A program made the translations under genes and the position numbers. A DNA stretch of 64,000 nt from Sphingopyxis sp. (lineage in GTDB: Bacteria > Pseudomonadota > Alphaproteobacteria > Sphingomonadales > Sphingomonadaceae): assembly GCA_002733865.1 (NCBI GenBank), contig NVXM01000029.1, positions 41,408 through 105,407 on the forward strand, written 5' to 3'. The notes beneath the pieces were generated by a model. It made no database searches. It was given only the letters and a program-made list of their open reading frames with translations, and was not told the origin of the DNA. Shown here piece after piece: positions 25,136-34,042 of this stretch (the stretch's first letter is position 1; each line of letters starts with the position of its first letter).

Positions 25136-27295
25136 CTAAAAACTGAACTTTGCACTGACGCGAATATCACGTCCGGACAGAGGTACATAGTCTTTCGTGA
25201 ATGACGCATGACGACGAGCGTTCACGTCGAAAATATTATTTGCAGAGGCGAGCAGGGTTACGCCGCCGTCCTTGCCAAACGGACGCCAGGCCGCCGAGGC
25301 ATTGACCATAGTGAAACCATCAGATGTGGTTTCAAAGGCTGCCACTTTATTCTGGCTGTCTGTCCATTCGACTTCGGCGCCCAGATCGAAACTGTCGCTG
25401 TGTGCCTTGAGCCCGCCAAGCAAGCGCAACGGCGGGATCCGGGGCACCGAGCCGCCGCCGTTGTCGATCTTGGCACGGACATAGTCGGCCACTCCGTTGG
25501 CAATGAAGTCAAAGTCGCCAGCGCGTGCGAATACCGCAGAGGCGGACGCTTCGAACCCGTAATAGGTGGCATCGCGCTGAAAATACTGGAACACCGGCAA
25601 CCCGTCCTCTTCCGCCGCCGTTTCCGCCTCAAAGATATAGTCGTCGAAGAGATTCCCGTAGATGGTCGCACTCAACTGGACATCGTCGCTGTCCCAACGT
25701 GCATAGAGTTCACCGCCCCAGCTTTTTTCTGTGGTGAAATTGGGATTACCGATTTCAAACGCCTGGGTCGCGATATGGGGACCGTTGGAGAGAAGCTCTT
25801 CGGCTGAAGGTGCGCGTTCGGCCCTTGAGATGTTCAAACCAATCTTGAAGGCGGAATCGTCGGGCGCATAAGCCAGACCAACAGCACCGGATACAGTGTT
25901 GAAGCTGCGATCAAAATTGATTGTGTTGGCAGAAATGCTGGTCTGGTCGAAACGCAGCGCGCCTTCCAGTTCCCAATTGCCCAAATCCACTTCCTGCAAG
26001 GTAAAGAACGCCCAGCTTTCCAGACTGTTTTTTGGAACAAAGGCTTCCGCGCCGATTGCGTTGAAGTCGCGTACCAGTACCTGCGAGCCGACAACGCCGC
26101 GCCAGCCGTCGTGGTCGGCCTGTACCAGTTCCGCCCGTGCTTCTATGCCCGAAACGGAGAAGATAGTGCCAATTTCGTCGCCTTCGAACTCGGTATGTTC
26201 ATAGTCGGAATAGCCCGCCCGGAAGTTCAGCGACTCGAAAAATCCGCCCATATTGACGGCACCGCGCAGGTCCGCACGAATCTGCTGCAGACCAATGGTG
26301 ACCGGCCCCTCTTCTTCACCGCCTTCCTCTGCTTCTTCACCTTCCTCGCCATGTGCGTGGCCGCTGCCGGGACGGGCCGGAACGCCATAGTCCGTGTCAT
26401 AATAGCTGACCGAGAAGCCCAAATTGCCGCCATCGTCGATAAAGGCAATCCCGGCGCCCGCGGTCTCCGTTCGGCTGGCGGTGTTCGGAACACGCCCGCT
26501 CAGATTCGCGGTATCGGTCAGTTCCGCTGCTTCATCGAGGTGTCCTTCCTCGGTTTCTTCCGCCGCTGCGGCCAGGACTTCGGAGCGCAAGGCTGGAGCC
26601 AGCACAAAGCCAGGTACCCGGACGTCATCGGTATCGCGGTAGCTGCCATCCGCATGGACAACCAGCTTCGAGGTGAGCGGGACATCCACCGACCCGGCGA
26701 TGCTCCAGTCATTGGCGGCGCTGCCGTAGCCGCCAATGGCGTCGAGATGCACGGCGTCGTCGGGAACATCGCGCGGAATGCGCTTGTCGATTACGTTGAC
26801 CGCGCCGCCAATGGCATCGCCGCCGAACAGCAGAACCGCCGGCCCTCGCAGCACTTCAACCCGCTGGGCGGTAAGGGGGTCGATCGTCACCGCGTGATCG
26901 ACAGAGGTGTTGGACGCGTCGAGCGAGCCGATACCATCGGTCATGACCCGGACCCGCGGTCCCTGAAAACCGCGCAGGACCGGCCTTGATGATCCGGGAG
27001 AAAAGGAGGTGGACGAGACGCCCGCCAGTCCGGTCAGGCTGTCGCCAATCTGGCCGCGGAGATCTTCTGCCAGCTTGTCACCGGTGAGTACCGAGGTGCC
27101 AGCCAGAATATCGAGCTGGTCGACATAAGGAGCGGTAACGACAATCATGTCATCATCGTGAAAGTCATCCGACAGTCCACTGTCGCTGCGCTGCTCGACG
27201 GAATCGGTTGTTTGCGCCCAAGCAGGCGAAGCCGGTAAAACGAAAATGGCGGCGGAAATGAGTAATTTTCTATGTGACAATTTGATCTCTTCCAT
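25136..27295 (-). CDS. ZnuD-like TonB-dependent receptor, probably for zinc or another divalent metal
   Basis: The 719-residue receptor has a signal peptide (to AWAQ, about residue 28). Its plug segment contains RPVLRGFQGPRVRVMTDGIG, VDHAVTIDPLTAQRVEVLRGP and LLFGGDAIGGAVNVIDKRIP, which closely resembles the ZnuD branch of receptors. Two Glu/His-rich loop insertions, at 246-258 (EETEEGHLDEAAE) and about 311-330 (SGHAHGEEGEEAEEGGEEEG), fit a metal-binding role. The barrel ends in the expected aromatic residue (VSAKFSF). A perfect 15-bp palindrome (27333-27347) 38 bases upstream is a Zur-type operator candidate. The zinc substrate is inferred from family resemblance and these loops. Confidence 0.85.
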   Translation of the reverse strand: MEEIKLSHRKLLISAAIFVLPASPAWAQTTDSVEQRSDSGLSDDFHDDDMIVVTAPYVDQLDILAGTSVLTGDKLAEDLRGQIGDSLTGLAGVSSTSFSPGSSRPVLRGFQGPRVRVMTDGIGSLDASNTSVDHAVTIDPLTAQRVEVLRGPAVLLFGGDAIGGAVNVIDKRIPRDVPDDAVHLDAIGGYGSAANDWSIAGSVDVPLTSKLVVHADGSYRDTDDVRVPGFVLAPALRSEVLAAAAEETEEGHLDEAAELTDTANLSGRVPNTASRTETAGAGIAFIDDGGNLGFSVSYYDTDYGVPARPGSGHAHGEEGEEAEEGGEEEGPVTIGLQQIRADLRGAVNMGGFFESLNFRAGYSDYEHTEFEGDEIGTIFSVSGIEARAELVQADHDGWRGVVGSQVLVRDFNAIGAEAFVPKNSLESWAFFTLQEVDLGNWELEGALRFDQTSISANTINFDRSFNTVSGAVGLAYAPDDSAFKIGLNISRAERAPSAEELLSNGPHIATQAFEIGNPNFTTEKSWGGELYARWDSDDVQLSATIYGNLFDDYIFEAETAAEEDGLPVFQYFQRDATYYGFEASASAVFARAGDFDFIANGVADYVRAKIDNGGGSVPRIPPLRLLGGLKAHSDSFDLGAEVEWTDSQNKVAAFETTSDGFTMVNASAAWRPFGKDGGVTLLASANNIFDVNARRHASFTKDYVPLSGRDIRVSAKFSF

Positions 27296-27332
27296 GATGG
27301 GGGGGGTGAACTGCGCTGCTGTTTAATAGATA

Positions 27333-27347
27333 TGATATAATATATCA
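27333..27347. promoter_or_regulatory. Palindromic operator candidate (Zur-like) before the ZnuD-like receptor
   Basis: The arms tgatata and tatatca flank one central base and are exact complements. The AT-rich, dyad-symmetric form with a TATA-rich core resembles Fur/Zur family sites. It overlaps a possible minus-strand -35 (TTGATA, plus-strand 27343-27348), with a 17-base spacer to a weak -10 (TAAACA, 27320-27325). The overlap suggests repression of the receptor gene. Specific assignment to Zur is inference. Confidence 0.5.
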
Positions 27348-27522
27348 AATCATATTTTTAGTCTACGGTCAGAGCGAGCTTTTTGGCTAGTATTCCGCAG
27401 AAAAAACCGAGGTTTTGCGCCATTCTGGTCTCTTTTCGGTCTTTCTCGCTTTGGAGGCTCTCGTGCGGCCCAGATGATTTATGCCCAGGCCCCCGACGCA
27501 GCTGCCGTTGGTAAAGTTCAAG

Positions 27523-28749
27523 ATGACGAGCCGTTTGGCATGGGCTATGGCTCCGGCCATGACCTTCACCAAGAAAATCCTGTTGCTCGGCTCCGGTGAA
27601 CTGGGCCGCGAATTCACCATCTCGGCCAAGCGGCTGGGCGCCTATGTCATCGCCTGCGATTCCTATGACCATGCGCCAGCTATGCAGGTCGCTGATGCCA
27701 GCGAGACCTTTTCCATGCTTGATGGCAACCGGCTGCGCGCAGCGGTCAAAAAGCATCAGCCCGATCTGATCGTGCCCGAGGTCGAGGCGATCCGCACCGA
27801 GATTCTCGCCGATATGGAGGCCGAGGGCTATCATATCGTCCCGTCGGCGCGCGCTACCCAGTTGACGATGAACCGCGACGCGATCCGCGATGTCGCTGCA
27901 AAGGACCTGGGCCTGACCACCTCGCGCTACCATTATGCCGAAAGCTTTGCAGAGGTCGCCAAGGCAGCCGAGAACATCGGCCTGCCGCTAGTGATCAAGC
28001 CGGTCATGTCCTCTTCCGGCAAGGGGCAGAGCAAGGTCGACAGCGAGGCCGATCTCGAAGCCGCCTGGAATTATGCTGTAGCCAATATGCGCGGCGACCG
28101 GGCGCGAGTGATCGTCGAACAGTTTATCGACTTCGATTACGAGATCACTTTGCTGACCGTGCGGACCAAGGACGGGGTGCTGTTCTGTCCGCCGGTCGGT
28201 CACCGGCAGGAACGAGGCGACTATCAGGAAAGCTGGCAGCCCGCGGCGATGACCGATGCGGCGCTCGCCTCCGCCCAGGACATGGCCCGCAAGGTCGTCG
28301 AAAATCTGGCCGGCAAGGGCAGGGGATGGGGCCTGTTCGGGGTCGAGTTTTTCGTGACAAAGCAGGGCGAAGTGATCTTCTCCGAACTCAGCCCGCGGCC
28401 GCATGATACCGGCATGGTTACCCTGATCGGCCAGAATCTGAGCGAATTCGACCTCCACGCCCGCGCCATCATGGGCCTGCCGATCCCGCATATTGGGCTA
28501 ACCGCACCTGCCAGCGCCAGCGCGGTAATTCTTGTTGATCGGGACAGCGACGAATTCGCTTATACCGGCGTTGCTGAAGCGCTTGCGCTGGGAAGCGAAG
28601 GCGCGGAAGTTGATGTCCGGATATTCGGCAAGCCGGTGACTCGGCCATATCGGCGAATGGCGGTGGCGCTGGCGACAGGGGCGGATACGGACAGCGCGAG
28701 GTTGCTGGCGAAAAGGGCGGCGGATTCGGTTCGGATCGAATATCGGTGA
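27523..28749 (+). CDS. purT: Formate-dependent phosphoribosylglycinamide formyltransferase PurT
   Basis: The protein of about 408 residues is an ATP-grasp enzyme with the PurT signature [12 protein letters not shown] and [18 protein letters not shown] near the N-terminus. [25 protein letters not shown] (ATP-grasp lysine loop) and [14 protein letters not shown] follow. It makes formyl-GAR from GAR, formate and ATP in purine synthesis. ATG 27523 gives an N-terminal extension similar in length to E. coli PurT; ATG 27559 or 27481 are alternatives. The gene stands alone, transcribed away from the metal receptor. Confidence 0.94.
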   Translation: MTSRLAWAMAPAMTFTKKILLLGSGELGREFTISAKRLGAYVIACDSYDHAPAMQVADASETFSMLDGNRLRAAVKKHQPDLIVPEVEAIRTEILADMEAEGYHIVPSARATQLTMNRDAIRDVAAKDLGLTTSRYHYAESFAEVAKAAENIGLPLVIKPVMSSSGKGQSKVDSEADLEAAWNYAVANMRGDRARVIVEQFIDFDYEITLLTVRTKDGVLFCPPVGHRQERGDYQESWQPAAMTDAALASAQDMARKVVENLAGKGRGWGLFGVEFFVTKQGEVIFSELSPRPHDTGMVTLIGQNLSEFDLHARAIMGLPIPHIGLTAPASASAVILVDRDSDEFAYTGVAEALALGSEGAEVDVRIFGKPVTRPYRRMAVALATGADTDSARLLAKRAADSVRIEYR

Positions 28750-28776
28750 ATAATGGGCATAGTTGAGGCGCTTCGC

Positions 28777-28939
28777 CCTTCTCCCGTGAGGGAGAAGGAT
28801 ACGAAGCCTTGCTGAGGAATGAAGCTAGGCGGCGTTGGAAGAGGGTGTACTGTCATCGAGGCTGCAGAACACCCTCATCCAGCTTCGTCTAGGCAGCAAG
28901 CTGCCAAGTCTGCGCATCCTTCTCCCTCACGGGAGAAGG
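28777..28939. repeat. Composite 163-bp inverted repeat in the purT-SDR gap
   Basis: The gap 28750-29076 holds no gene. Two exact inverted copies of a 22-bp self-complementary unit (28777-28798 and 28918-28939, core ccttctccc/gggagaagg) bound a 119-bp centre. The centre's halves are also related as reverse complements (matched blocks cttgctg, gaagct and gagggtgt). The whole unit can fold into one long imperfect hairpin. It looks like a non-coding interspersed (MITE-like) repeat. The copy number in the genome is unknown. Confidence 0.7.
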
Positions 28940-29076
28940 AAAAAGACAGGGCTTCCTGATCCGTCAAACCAGCGGGGATTTTCCAGCGGCCGCTTCTTCT
29001 CGTGCAAACGAACAATAGTGACTTTTCATTGACCAGTTAAATGGCCATGATACGCTGATTATAAAGGAGAGCCCCC

Positions 29077-30051
29077 ATGACCGACCGAAGCAATTTTGGC
29101 GCCATCACCACCGCAGACGAAGTGCTCGAGGGTATCGATCTCACCGGCAAGCTGGTGGTGATCACCGGCGGGGCCTCGGGTATCGGGCAGGAAACCGCGC
29201 GGGCGATGGCGGCCAGGGGCGCGCATATTGTCATTCCCGTGCGCGATATGGGCAAGGGCGAAGCTGCGGTGAGCGAGATCCGCAAATCGGTGCCCGATGC
29301 GGATATCGAGCTGATGGAATGCGATCTCGGCAAGATGGCCAGCATCCAGTATTTTGCCGAGGCCTTTCTTGTCCAGCATGACCGGATCGATCTGCTGATC
29401 AACAATGCCGGGGTGATGGCTTCTCCGCACATGACAACCGGCGATGGCCTGGAACTGCAGTTCGGCACCAACCATATCGGCCATTTCCTGCTTACCAATC
29501 TGTTGATGCCCGCCATTATCAAATCCGCAAAAGCCGGCGGCGACGCGCGCATCGTCAATCTCAGCTCGCGCGGCCATCACGCCGATACGGTCCATTTCGA
29601 GGACCCGCATTTCGAAACGCGGGACTATGACAAATGGCTTGCTTATGGTCAGGCGAAGACCGCCAATATCATGTTCACCGTCGGCCTGGAAAAAAGGCTG
29701 GCGGGCAAGGGCGTTCATGCGCTGGCCGTGCATCCGGGCGGCATCCAGACCAACCTCGGCCGCCATTTGTCCGAGGATGATGCGGCGATGTTGGTAAAGC
29801 GGATCGAAGAACGGTCGGGAGGGAAGTTCACTTTCAAGACCGTGGAGCAGGGTGCCGCTACTACCTGCTATGCGGCAACCGCGCCGGAGCTTGCAGGCCG
29901 CGGCGGCGTCTATCTCGAAGACTGTCATGTCGCAGATGTCAATGACGATGATCCGAGCGGCAGCGTCCGGTCTTATGCGGTTGATCCCGGCAACGCGGAG
30001 AAGCTGTGGACCCTGTCGGAAACCACGGTCGACCAGAATTTTTCTTACTAG
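29077..30051 (+). CDS. Short-chain dehydrogenase/reductase, retinol-dehydrogenase-like
   Basis: The 324-residue SDR has the cofactor motif TGGASGIGQETA (residues about 29-40), NNAGVM near 109, the active-site serine in VNLSSRGHH and YGQAK (YxxxK) near residue 189, then HPGGIQT. AAGGAGA lies 8 bases before the ATG. The size and long C-terminal part (EQGAATTCYAATAPELAGRGG, VYLEDCHVA) resemble the retinol dehydrogenase/WWOX-like bacterial oxidoreductases; the substrate is unknown. It lies 29 bases before a glutathione transferase gene, so both may serve detoxification. Confidence 0.87.
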   Translation: MTDRSNFGAITTADEVLEGIDLTGKLVVITGGASGIGQETARAMAARGAHIVIPVRDMGKGEAAVSEIRKSVPDADIELMECDLGKMASIQYFAEAFLVQHDRIDLLINNAGVMASPHMTTGDGLELQFGTNHIGHFLLTNLLMPAIIKSAKAGGDARIVNLSSRGHHADTVHFEDPHFETRDYDKWLAYGQAKTANIMFTVGLEKRLAGKGVHALAVHPGGIQTNLGRHLSEDDAAMLVKRIEERSGGKFTFKTVEQGAATTCYAATAPELAGRGGVYLEDCHVADVNDDDPSGSVRSYAVDPGNAEKLWTLSETTVDQNFSY

Positions 30052-30080
30052 AACCCCATATTATCGGAGCATCCCTCGCC

Positions 30081-30782
30081 ATGACCGCATCCTACGTCCT
30101 CTACGGCTCGCCCTTGTCCCCCTTCCAGCGCAAGGTGGAGGCGGTGATGGCGCTCAAGGGGCTCGACTATGATTGCGAGGATGTCAGCGTCATGGATATG
30201 CCGGACTGGTACAAGGCGATCAGTCCGCTCGGCCGTATTCCCTCGCTGCGCGACCGCAGCATTGCTGAGGAGGGGCCTGCCGGCACGATCACCGACAGTT
30301 CGGCGATCTGCGGCTATCTGGAGAAACGGCAGCCCGAGCCCGCGGTTTATCCTGAAGATGCCTTCGACCATGGCCGCGCGCTCTGGCTGGAGGAATATGC
30401 CGACACCGCCCTAGCCATGGCGGGCGGCATGGGGTTGTTCCGGCCGATCATCTTCAATCTGTTTCAGCGCAAGGAGCCGGATCTCGATACCGCACGCAAG
30501 ACCTGGAACGAGAAACTGCCGCCGCTGTGGGACTATCTTGAGGCATATCTTGATGGCCGCGCCCATTTTGTCGGTGACAGTATTACCATCGCCGATATCG
30601 CGGTCGCCAGCCAGATCGCCCAGACCGACATGCTGGCCGGCGTGCCCGACAAGGATCGCTGGCCCACTCTGGTGGCCCATTATCAGGCGATGCGGGCGCA
30701 TGACTGTTTCCAGCGCAATAACGCAGGTTGCGACAAGATACTGGCGAAGATGGTGCCGGAGAAATTTGACCTGAGCGCGTAA
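30081..30782 (+). CDS. Glutathione S-transferase family protein
   Basis: The 233-residue protein has the N-terminal thioredoxin-like domain ([47 protein letters not shown]) and a C-terminal helical domain ([19 protein letters not shown]). The likely catalytic residue lies in the SPLSPFQRK segment. GST members conjugate or reduce electrophiles; the class is not clear. The frame opens at 30006, but ATG 30081 matches the fold start, with GGAG 11 bases upstream. It follows the SDR closely in one probable transcript. Confidence 0.88.
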   Translation: MTASYVLYGSPLSPFQRKVEAVMALKGLDYDCEDVSVMDMPDWYKAISPLGRIPSLRDRSIAEEGPAGTITDSSAICGYLEKRQPEPAVYPEDAFDHGRALWLEEYADTALAMAGGMGLFRPIIFNLFQRKEPDLDTARKTWNEKLPPLWDYLEAYLDGRAHFVGDSITIADIAVASQIAQTDMLAGVPDKDRWPTLVAHYQAMRAHDCFQRNNAGCDKILAKMVPEKFDLSA

Positions 30783-30878
30783 CGATCGAAGCATATCGCC
30801 TCGACCCGGCTGGCTGATCGTTTGCGGGCACGCGGTTCGTGTAGACGGAATGTGCGGAACCTTCTCGCTGGTGAACCG

Positions 30879-30906
30879 TATTTATGGAAACAACTTTCCA
30901 AAAATA
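30879..30906. promoter_or_regulatory. Long inverted repeat in the catalase leader
   Basis: The 12-base arms tatttatggaaa (30879-30890) and tttccaaaaata (30895-30906) pair at 11 of 12 positions around caac. It ends 12 bases before the catalase ATG and overlaps the AAGG ribosome binding region. It could be an operator for a redox or metal regulator, or an RNA hairpin that governs translation. It does not match the OxyR spacing pattern. Confidence 0.5.
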
Positions 30907-30918
30907 AGGCACATCATC

Positions 30919-32445
30919 ATGGTTGATAAAAAATCAGACGTTCCCCACACAACCACCGACAGCGGTATCCGTGTTCAGAGCGAGGAACATTCGCTGACCG
31001 TCGGCAGTGACGGACCGATCGTGTTGCACGATCATTATCTGATCGAGCAGATGGCCAATTTTAACCGGGAGCGGATTCCGGAACGCCAGCCGCATGCCAA
31101 AGGTTCAGGCGCATTTGGCTATTTCGAAACCACGCAGGATGTATCGAAATACACCAAGGCACAGCTGTTTCAGCCAGGCGTGAAAACCGATGTCGCGATG
31201 CGCTTCTCGACTGTCGCGGGCGAACGCGGCAGCCCCGACACATGGCGCGATCCGCGCGGTTTCAGCGTCAAATTCTATACCGAAGAAGGCAATTTCGACA
31301 TGGTCGGCAACAATACGCCGATCTTCTTCGTTCGAGACCCGATCAAATTCCAGAATTTCATTCGCAGCCAGAAGCGCCGCGCCGACAACGGGCTGCGCGA
31401 CCATGACATGATGTGGGATTTCTGGACGCTCTCCCCGGAAAGCGCGCATCAGGTCACCTATCTGATGGGTGACCGCGGCGTCCCGAAAAACTGGCGCGAG
31501 ATGAATGGCTATTCCAGCCATACCTATATGCTGGTCAACGCCGAGGGCGAAAAATTCTGGGTGAAATTCCACTTCCACACCGATGTCGGAAACGAAAGCG
31601 GCAACGCCCATCTGACGCAGGACGAGGCAGTCAAAAAAGCCGGTGAGGACAGCGACTATCATCGCCGTGATCTGTTTGATGCCATCCACGAGGGCAATGG
31701 CCCCAGCTGGACGCTGAAGTGGCAGATCATGCCTTATGAAGATGCGAAGACCTATCGGATCAACCCGTTCGATCTGACCAAGACCTGGCCCCATGAGGAT
31801 TACCCGCTGATTGAAGTCGGCAAGCTGGTTCTCAATGAAAATCCGGTCGATTTTCACACGCAGATCGAGCAGCTCGCTTTCCAGCCGAACAATATGGTGC
31901 CGGGCATCGGCCTGTCGCCGGACAAAATGTTGCTGGCGCGGGGCTTCTCTTATGCCGACGCGCATCGCGCCCGGCTGGGTGTCAATTACGCGCAGATTCC
32001 GGTTAACGCACCCCGTTGCCCGGTGAACAGCTATACCAAGGATGGCGCGCTACGGACGCAGAATGCAGTGGACCCCGTCTATGCGCCAAACTCCTACGGA
32101 GGGCCTTCCGCACAGCCCGAATCCGGAACGGAGGCCGGGCTGTGGCATGCCGACGGCGACATGGTGCGCTCGGCCTATAAGCTGCGGGAAGAAGATGACG
32201 ACTGGAGCCAGGCTGGTGCGCTGGTGCGCGACGTGATGGACGACGAGCAACGGGATCGCTTTGTGTCCAATGTCGCTGGACATCTTGCGGACGGCGTCAG
32301 CGAGAAGGTTCTGGTCCGCGCATTTGAATATTGGAAAAATGTCGACAAGAAGTGCGGCGAGCGGATCGAGAAAATGGTCCGTGACAAGATCGGCGGCAAG
32401 TCCAAGGCACCCGGCATGGCATCGGCCAAGTCGATCAGCGGCTAG
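30919..32445 (+). CDS. katA: Monofunctional heme catalase
   Basis: The 508-residue protein shows the catalase distal pocket with His59 in [13 protein letters not shown], the asparagine in [13 protein letters not shown], and the proximal heme ligand Tyr345 in [15 protein letters not shown]. The length fits the small-subunit clade. It dismutates hydrogen peroxide in the cytoplasm or periplasm; no signal peptide is seen. Residues [10 protein letters not shown] have QP where most relatives have VV before the histidine. The true start is ATG 30919 ([11 protein letters not shown]). A strong inverted repeat overlaps the leader, and a long hairpin lies downstream. The symbol is given by family only. 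Confidence 0.93.
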   Translation: MVDKKSDVPHTTTDSGIRVQSEEHSLTVGSDGPIVLHDHYLIEQMANFNRERIPERQPHAKGSGAFGYFETTQDVSKYTKAQLFQPGVKTDVAMRFSTVAGERGSPDTWRDPRGFSVKFYTEEGNFDMVGNNTPIFFVRDPIKFQNFIRSQKRRADNGLRDHDMMWDFWTLSPESAHQVTYLMGDRGVPKNWREMNGYSSHTYMLVNAEGEKFWVKFHFHTDVGNESGNAHLTQDEAVKKAGEDSDYHRRDLFDAIHEGNGPSWTLKWQIMPYEDAKTYRINPFDLTKTWPHEDYPLIEVGKLVLNENPVDFHTQIEQLAFQPNNMVPGIGLSPDKMLLARGFSYADAHRARLGVNYAQIPVNAPRCPVNSYTKDGALRTQNAVDPVYAPNSYGGPSAQPESGTEAGLWHADGDMVRSAYKLREEDDDWSQAGALVRDVMDDEQRDRFVSNVAGHLADGVSEKVLVRAFEYWKNVDKKCGERIEKMVRDKIGGKSKAPGMASAKSISG

Positions 32446-32525
32446 GCCTGATACCAAAGTCGAAAAAACGCTATTCTTCGGCATTGCTTGTGGAATAGAA
32501 TCGATGGCATGAAAGTCGTCACCCA

Positions 32526-32568
32526 GTCTCCCTCCGGATCTGCTTGTGAAGCAACTCCGGTGGGAGAC
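32526..32568 (+). terminator. Long bulged hairpin after the catalase gene
   Basis: Successive stems gtctccc/gggagac, ccgga/tccgg and tgctt/aagca (17 base pairs in total) form one stacked hairpin with small internal loops and the apical loop gtg. It lies 80 bases after the catalase stop in the 240-base gap before cysteine synthase. A short T-rich stretch (gtttatttc) follows, so it may terminate transcription or stabilise the catalase mRNA end. It could also be an interspersed repeat copy. Confidence 0.5.
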
Positions 32569-32685
32569 AAGTTTATTTCGCGATAGGGGCTGCGCCGCGC
32601 GCACCCTGTCTCGACAAAGCCATGCTTGGTACCGGTCAAGCAAGCCCTTCTTGCGATGCCCTTCTTGCGCGCCTATTAAAACATC

Positions 32686-33681
32686 ATGACTATCATACCC
32701 AATAGCCTCGCCCTGATCGGCAATACCCCGCTCGTCCGTCTTGCTGGCCCAAGCGCCGAGGCCGGATGCGATATTTACGGCAAGTGTGAGTTTGCCAATC
32801 CCGGCGCGTCGGTCAAGGATCGCGCTGCGCTTTATATCATTCAAGACGCGGAGGAACGCGGGCTGCTCAAGGCCGGCGGCCGGATCGTCGAAGGAACGGC
32901 GGGCAATACCGGAATCGGCATTGCCTTGGTCGCCAATGCCAAGGGCTATAAATCGACCATCGTCATGCCGGAAACGCAAAGCCGCGAGAAAATGGACACG
33001 CTGCGCGCTTTAGGGGCCGAATTGATCACCGTACCGGCTGCGCCCTATTCCAGCCAGTGTCACTTCGTTCATCAATCGCGCCGGATCGCGGAAGAAACCG
33101 AAGGGGCGGTCTGGGCCAACCAGTTTGACAATGTTGCCAATCGGCGCGCCCATATCGAGACGACGGCGGAAGAAATCTGGGACCAGATGGAAGGCAATGT
33201 CGACGGCTTCACCTGCGCCGTGGGCACTGGCGGTACGCTGGCCGGGGTCGGCATGGGATTAAAGGCCAAAGACGAAAAAGTTACCATCGCTCTGTCCGAT
33301 CCGCACGGAGCGGCGCTCTATGAATATTACGCTCATGGCGAGCTCAAGTCCGAAGGCAACAGTGTCGCCGAAGGTATCGGCCAGGGCCGGATTACCGGCA
33401 ATCTGGAAGATGCGCCGGTCGACCGGCAATATCGGATATCCGACGAGGAAGCGCTGGTCTGGGTGAAGCGTCTGCTGATGGAAGAAGGCCTTTGCCTCGG
33501 GCTGTCGTCGGGCATCAATGTGGCCGGTGCAATTGCGCTGGGCAAGGAGCTCGGGCCGGGTAGCCGCATTGCGACCATCCTGTGCGATACCGGATTCCGT
33601 TATCTGTCTTCGCTATACAACGCCGCATGGCTGAAGGAAAAAGGGCTGCCGGTATTCCCGTGGCTGGATCAAAATGGATAA
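32686..33681 (+). CDS. cysK: Cysteine synthase (O-acetylserine sulfhydrylase), PLP fold type II
   Basis: The 331-residue protein has the PLP lysine Lys44 in NPGASVKDRAA, the substrate loop EGTAGNTGIGIAL, the phosphate-binding GTGGTLAGVG and the C-terminal SSGINVAGA with the pyridine-nitrogen serine. It makes cysteine from O-acetylserine and sulfide; a cystathionine beta-synthase-like activity cannot be excluded. The N-terminus LIGNTPLVRLAG is typical. The stop overlaps the next small membrane protein by 8 bases. Confidence 0.9.
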   Translation: MTIIPNSLALIGNTPLVRLAGPSAEAGCDIYGKCEFANPGASVKDRAALYIIQDAEERGLLKAGGRIVEGTAGNTGIGIALVANAKGYKSTIVMPETQSREKMDTLRALGAELITVPAAPYSSQCHFVHQSRRIAEETEGAVWANQFDNVANRRAHIETTAEEIWDQMEGNVDGFTCAVGTGGTLAGVGMGLKAKDEKVTIALSDPHGAALYEYYAHGELKSEGNSVAEGIGQGRITGNLEDAPVDRQYRISDEEALVWVKRLLMEEGLCLGLSSGINVAGAIALGKELGPGSRIATILCDTGFRYLSSLYNAAWLKEKGLPVFPWLDQNG

Positions 33682-34042
33682 GAGAATACATAACACGAGC
33701 CGTCAGGACACGATGCAGCGCATTCAGGTCGGCGTCGTAGGGCTGGCTGCGGTCTTGTTGCTGGTGAGTATTGCCAATTTTGTGATCCAGCGGGCCAGCG
33801 ATGAAAAGACCGTCGTGGAAGAAATGCAGGCGGAGGGCACGGGCGTTCCACCGCCGCTGGTGACCGATCCTGAAGAAAACCCCGCAGAGCCTTTGGCAGA
33901 ATTGGGCATAACGCCGGCGCCTGCACCGGGAACGGCAAAGAAAGGCGCCGACAAGCCGGCAGCAAATCTTCCCGGACAAACCGTGCCGGACTTGAAGCCT
34001 GATCCGAATCTAGACGCGCCGATGGACCGGGAGCGGCGCTAG
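33674..34042 (+). CDS. Small single-span membrane protein, unknown function
   Basis: The 122-residue protein begins inside the end of the cysteine synthase gene. It has a basic N-terminus, one membrane helix (GVVGLAAVLLLVSIANFVI, residues about 19-37) and a proline/alanine-rich periplasmic tail (PPPLVTDPEEN, TPAPAPGTAKKGADKPAANL) that looks disordered. No family was recognised. It overlaps cysK by 8 bases and abuts the lipoprotein gene at 34043, which suggests these two envelope proteins act together. Confidence 0.75.
   Translation: MDKRIHNTSRQDTMQRIQVGVVGLAAVLLLVSIANFVIQRASDEKTVVEEMQAEGTGVPPPLVTDPEENPAEPLAELGITPAPAPGTAKKGADKPAANLPGQTVPDLKPDPNLDAPMDRERR

Noticed and set aside
24934..25146. 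Plus-strand 70-codon frame in the tatC-receptor gap
   Set aside because: It has no ribosome site or signal, and the opposite strand encodes a convincing small lipoprotein with a lipobox.
30783..30918. An OxyR binding site before catalase
   Set aside because: No ATAG-N7-CTAT type series is visible; only the inverted repeat at 30879-30906 stands out.
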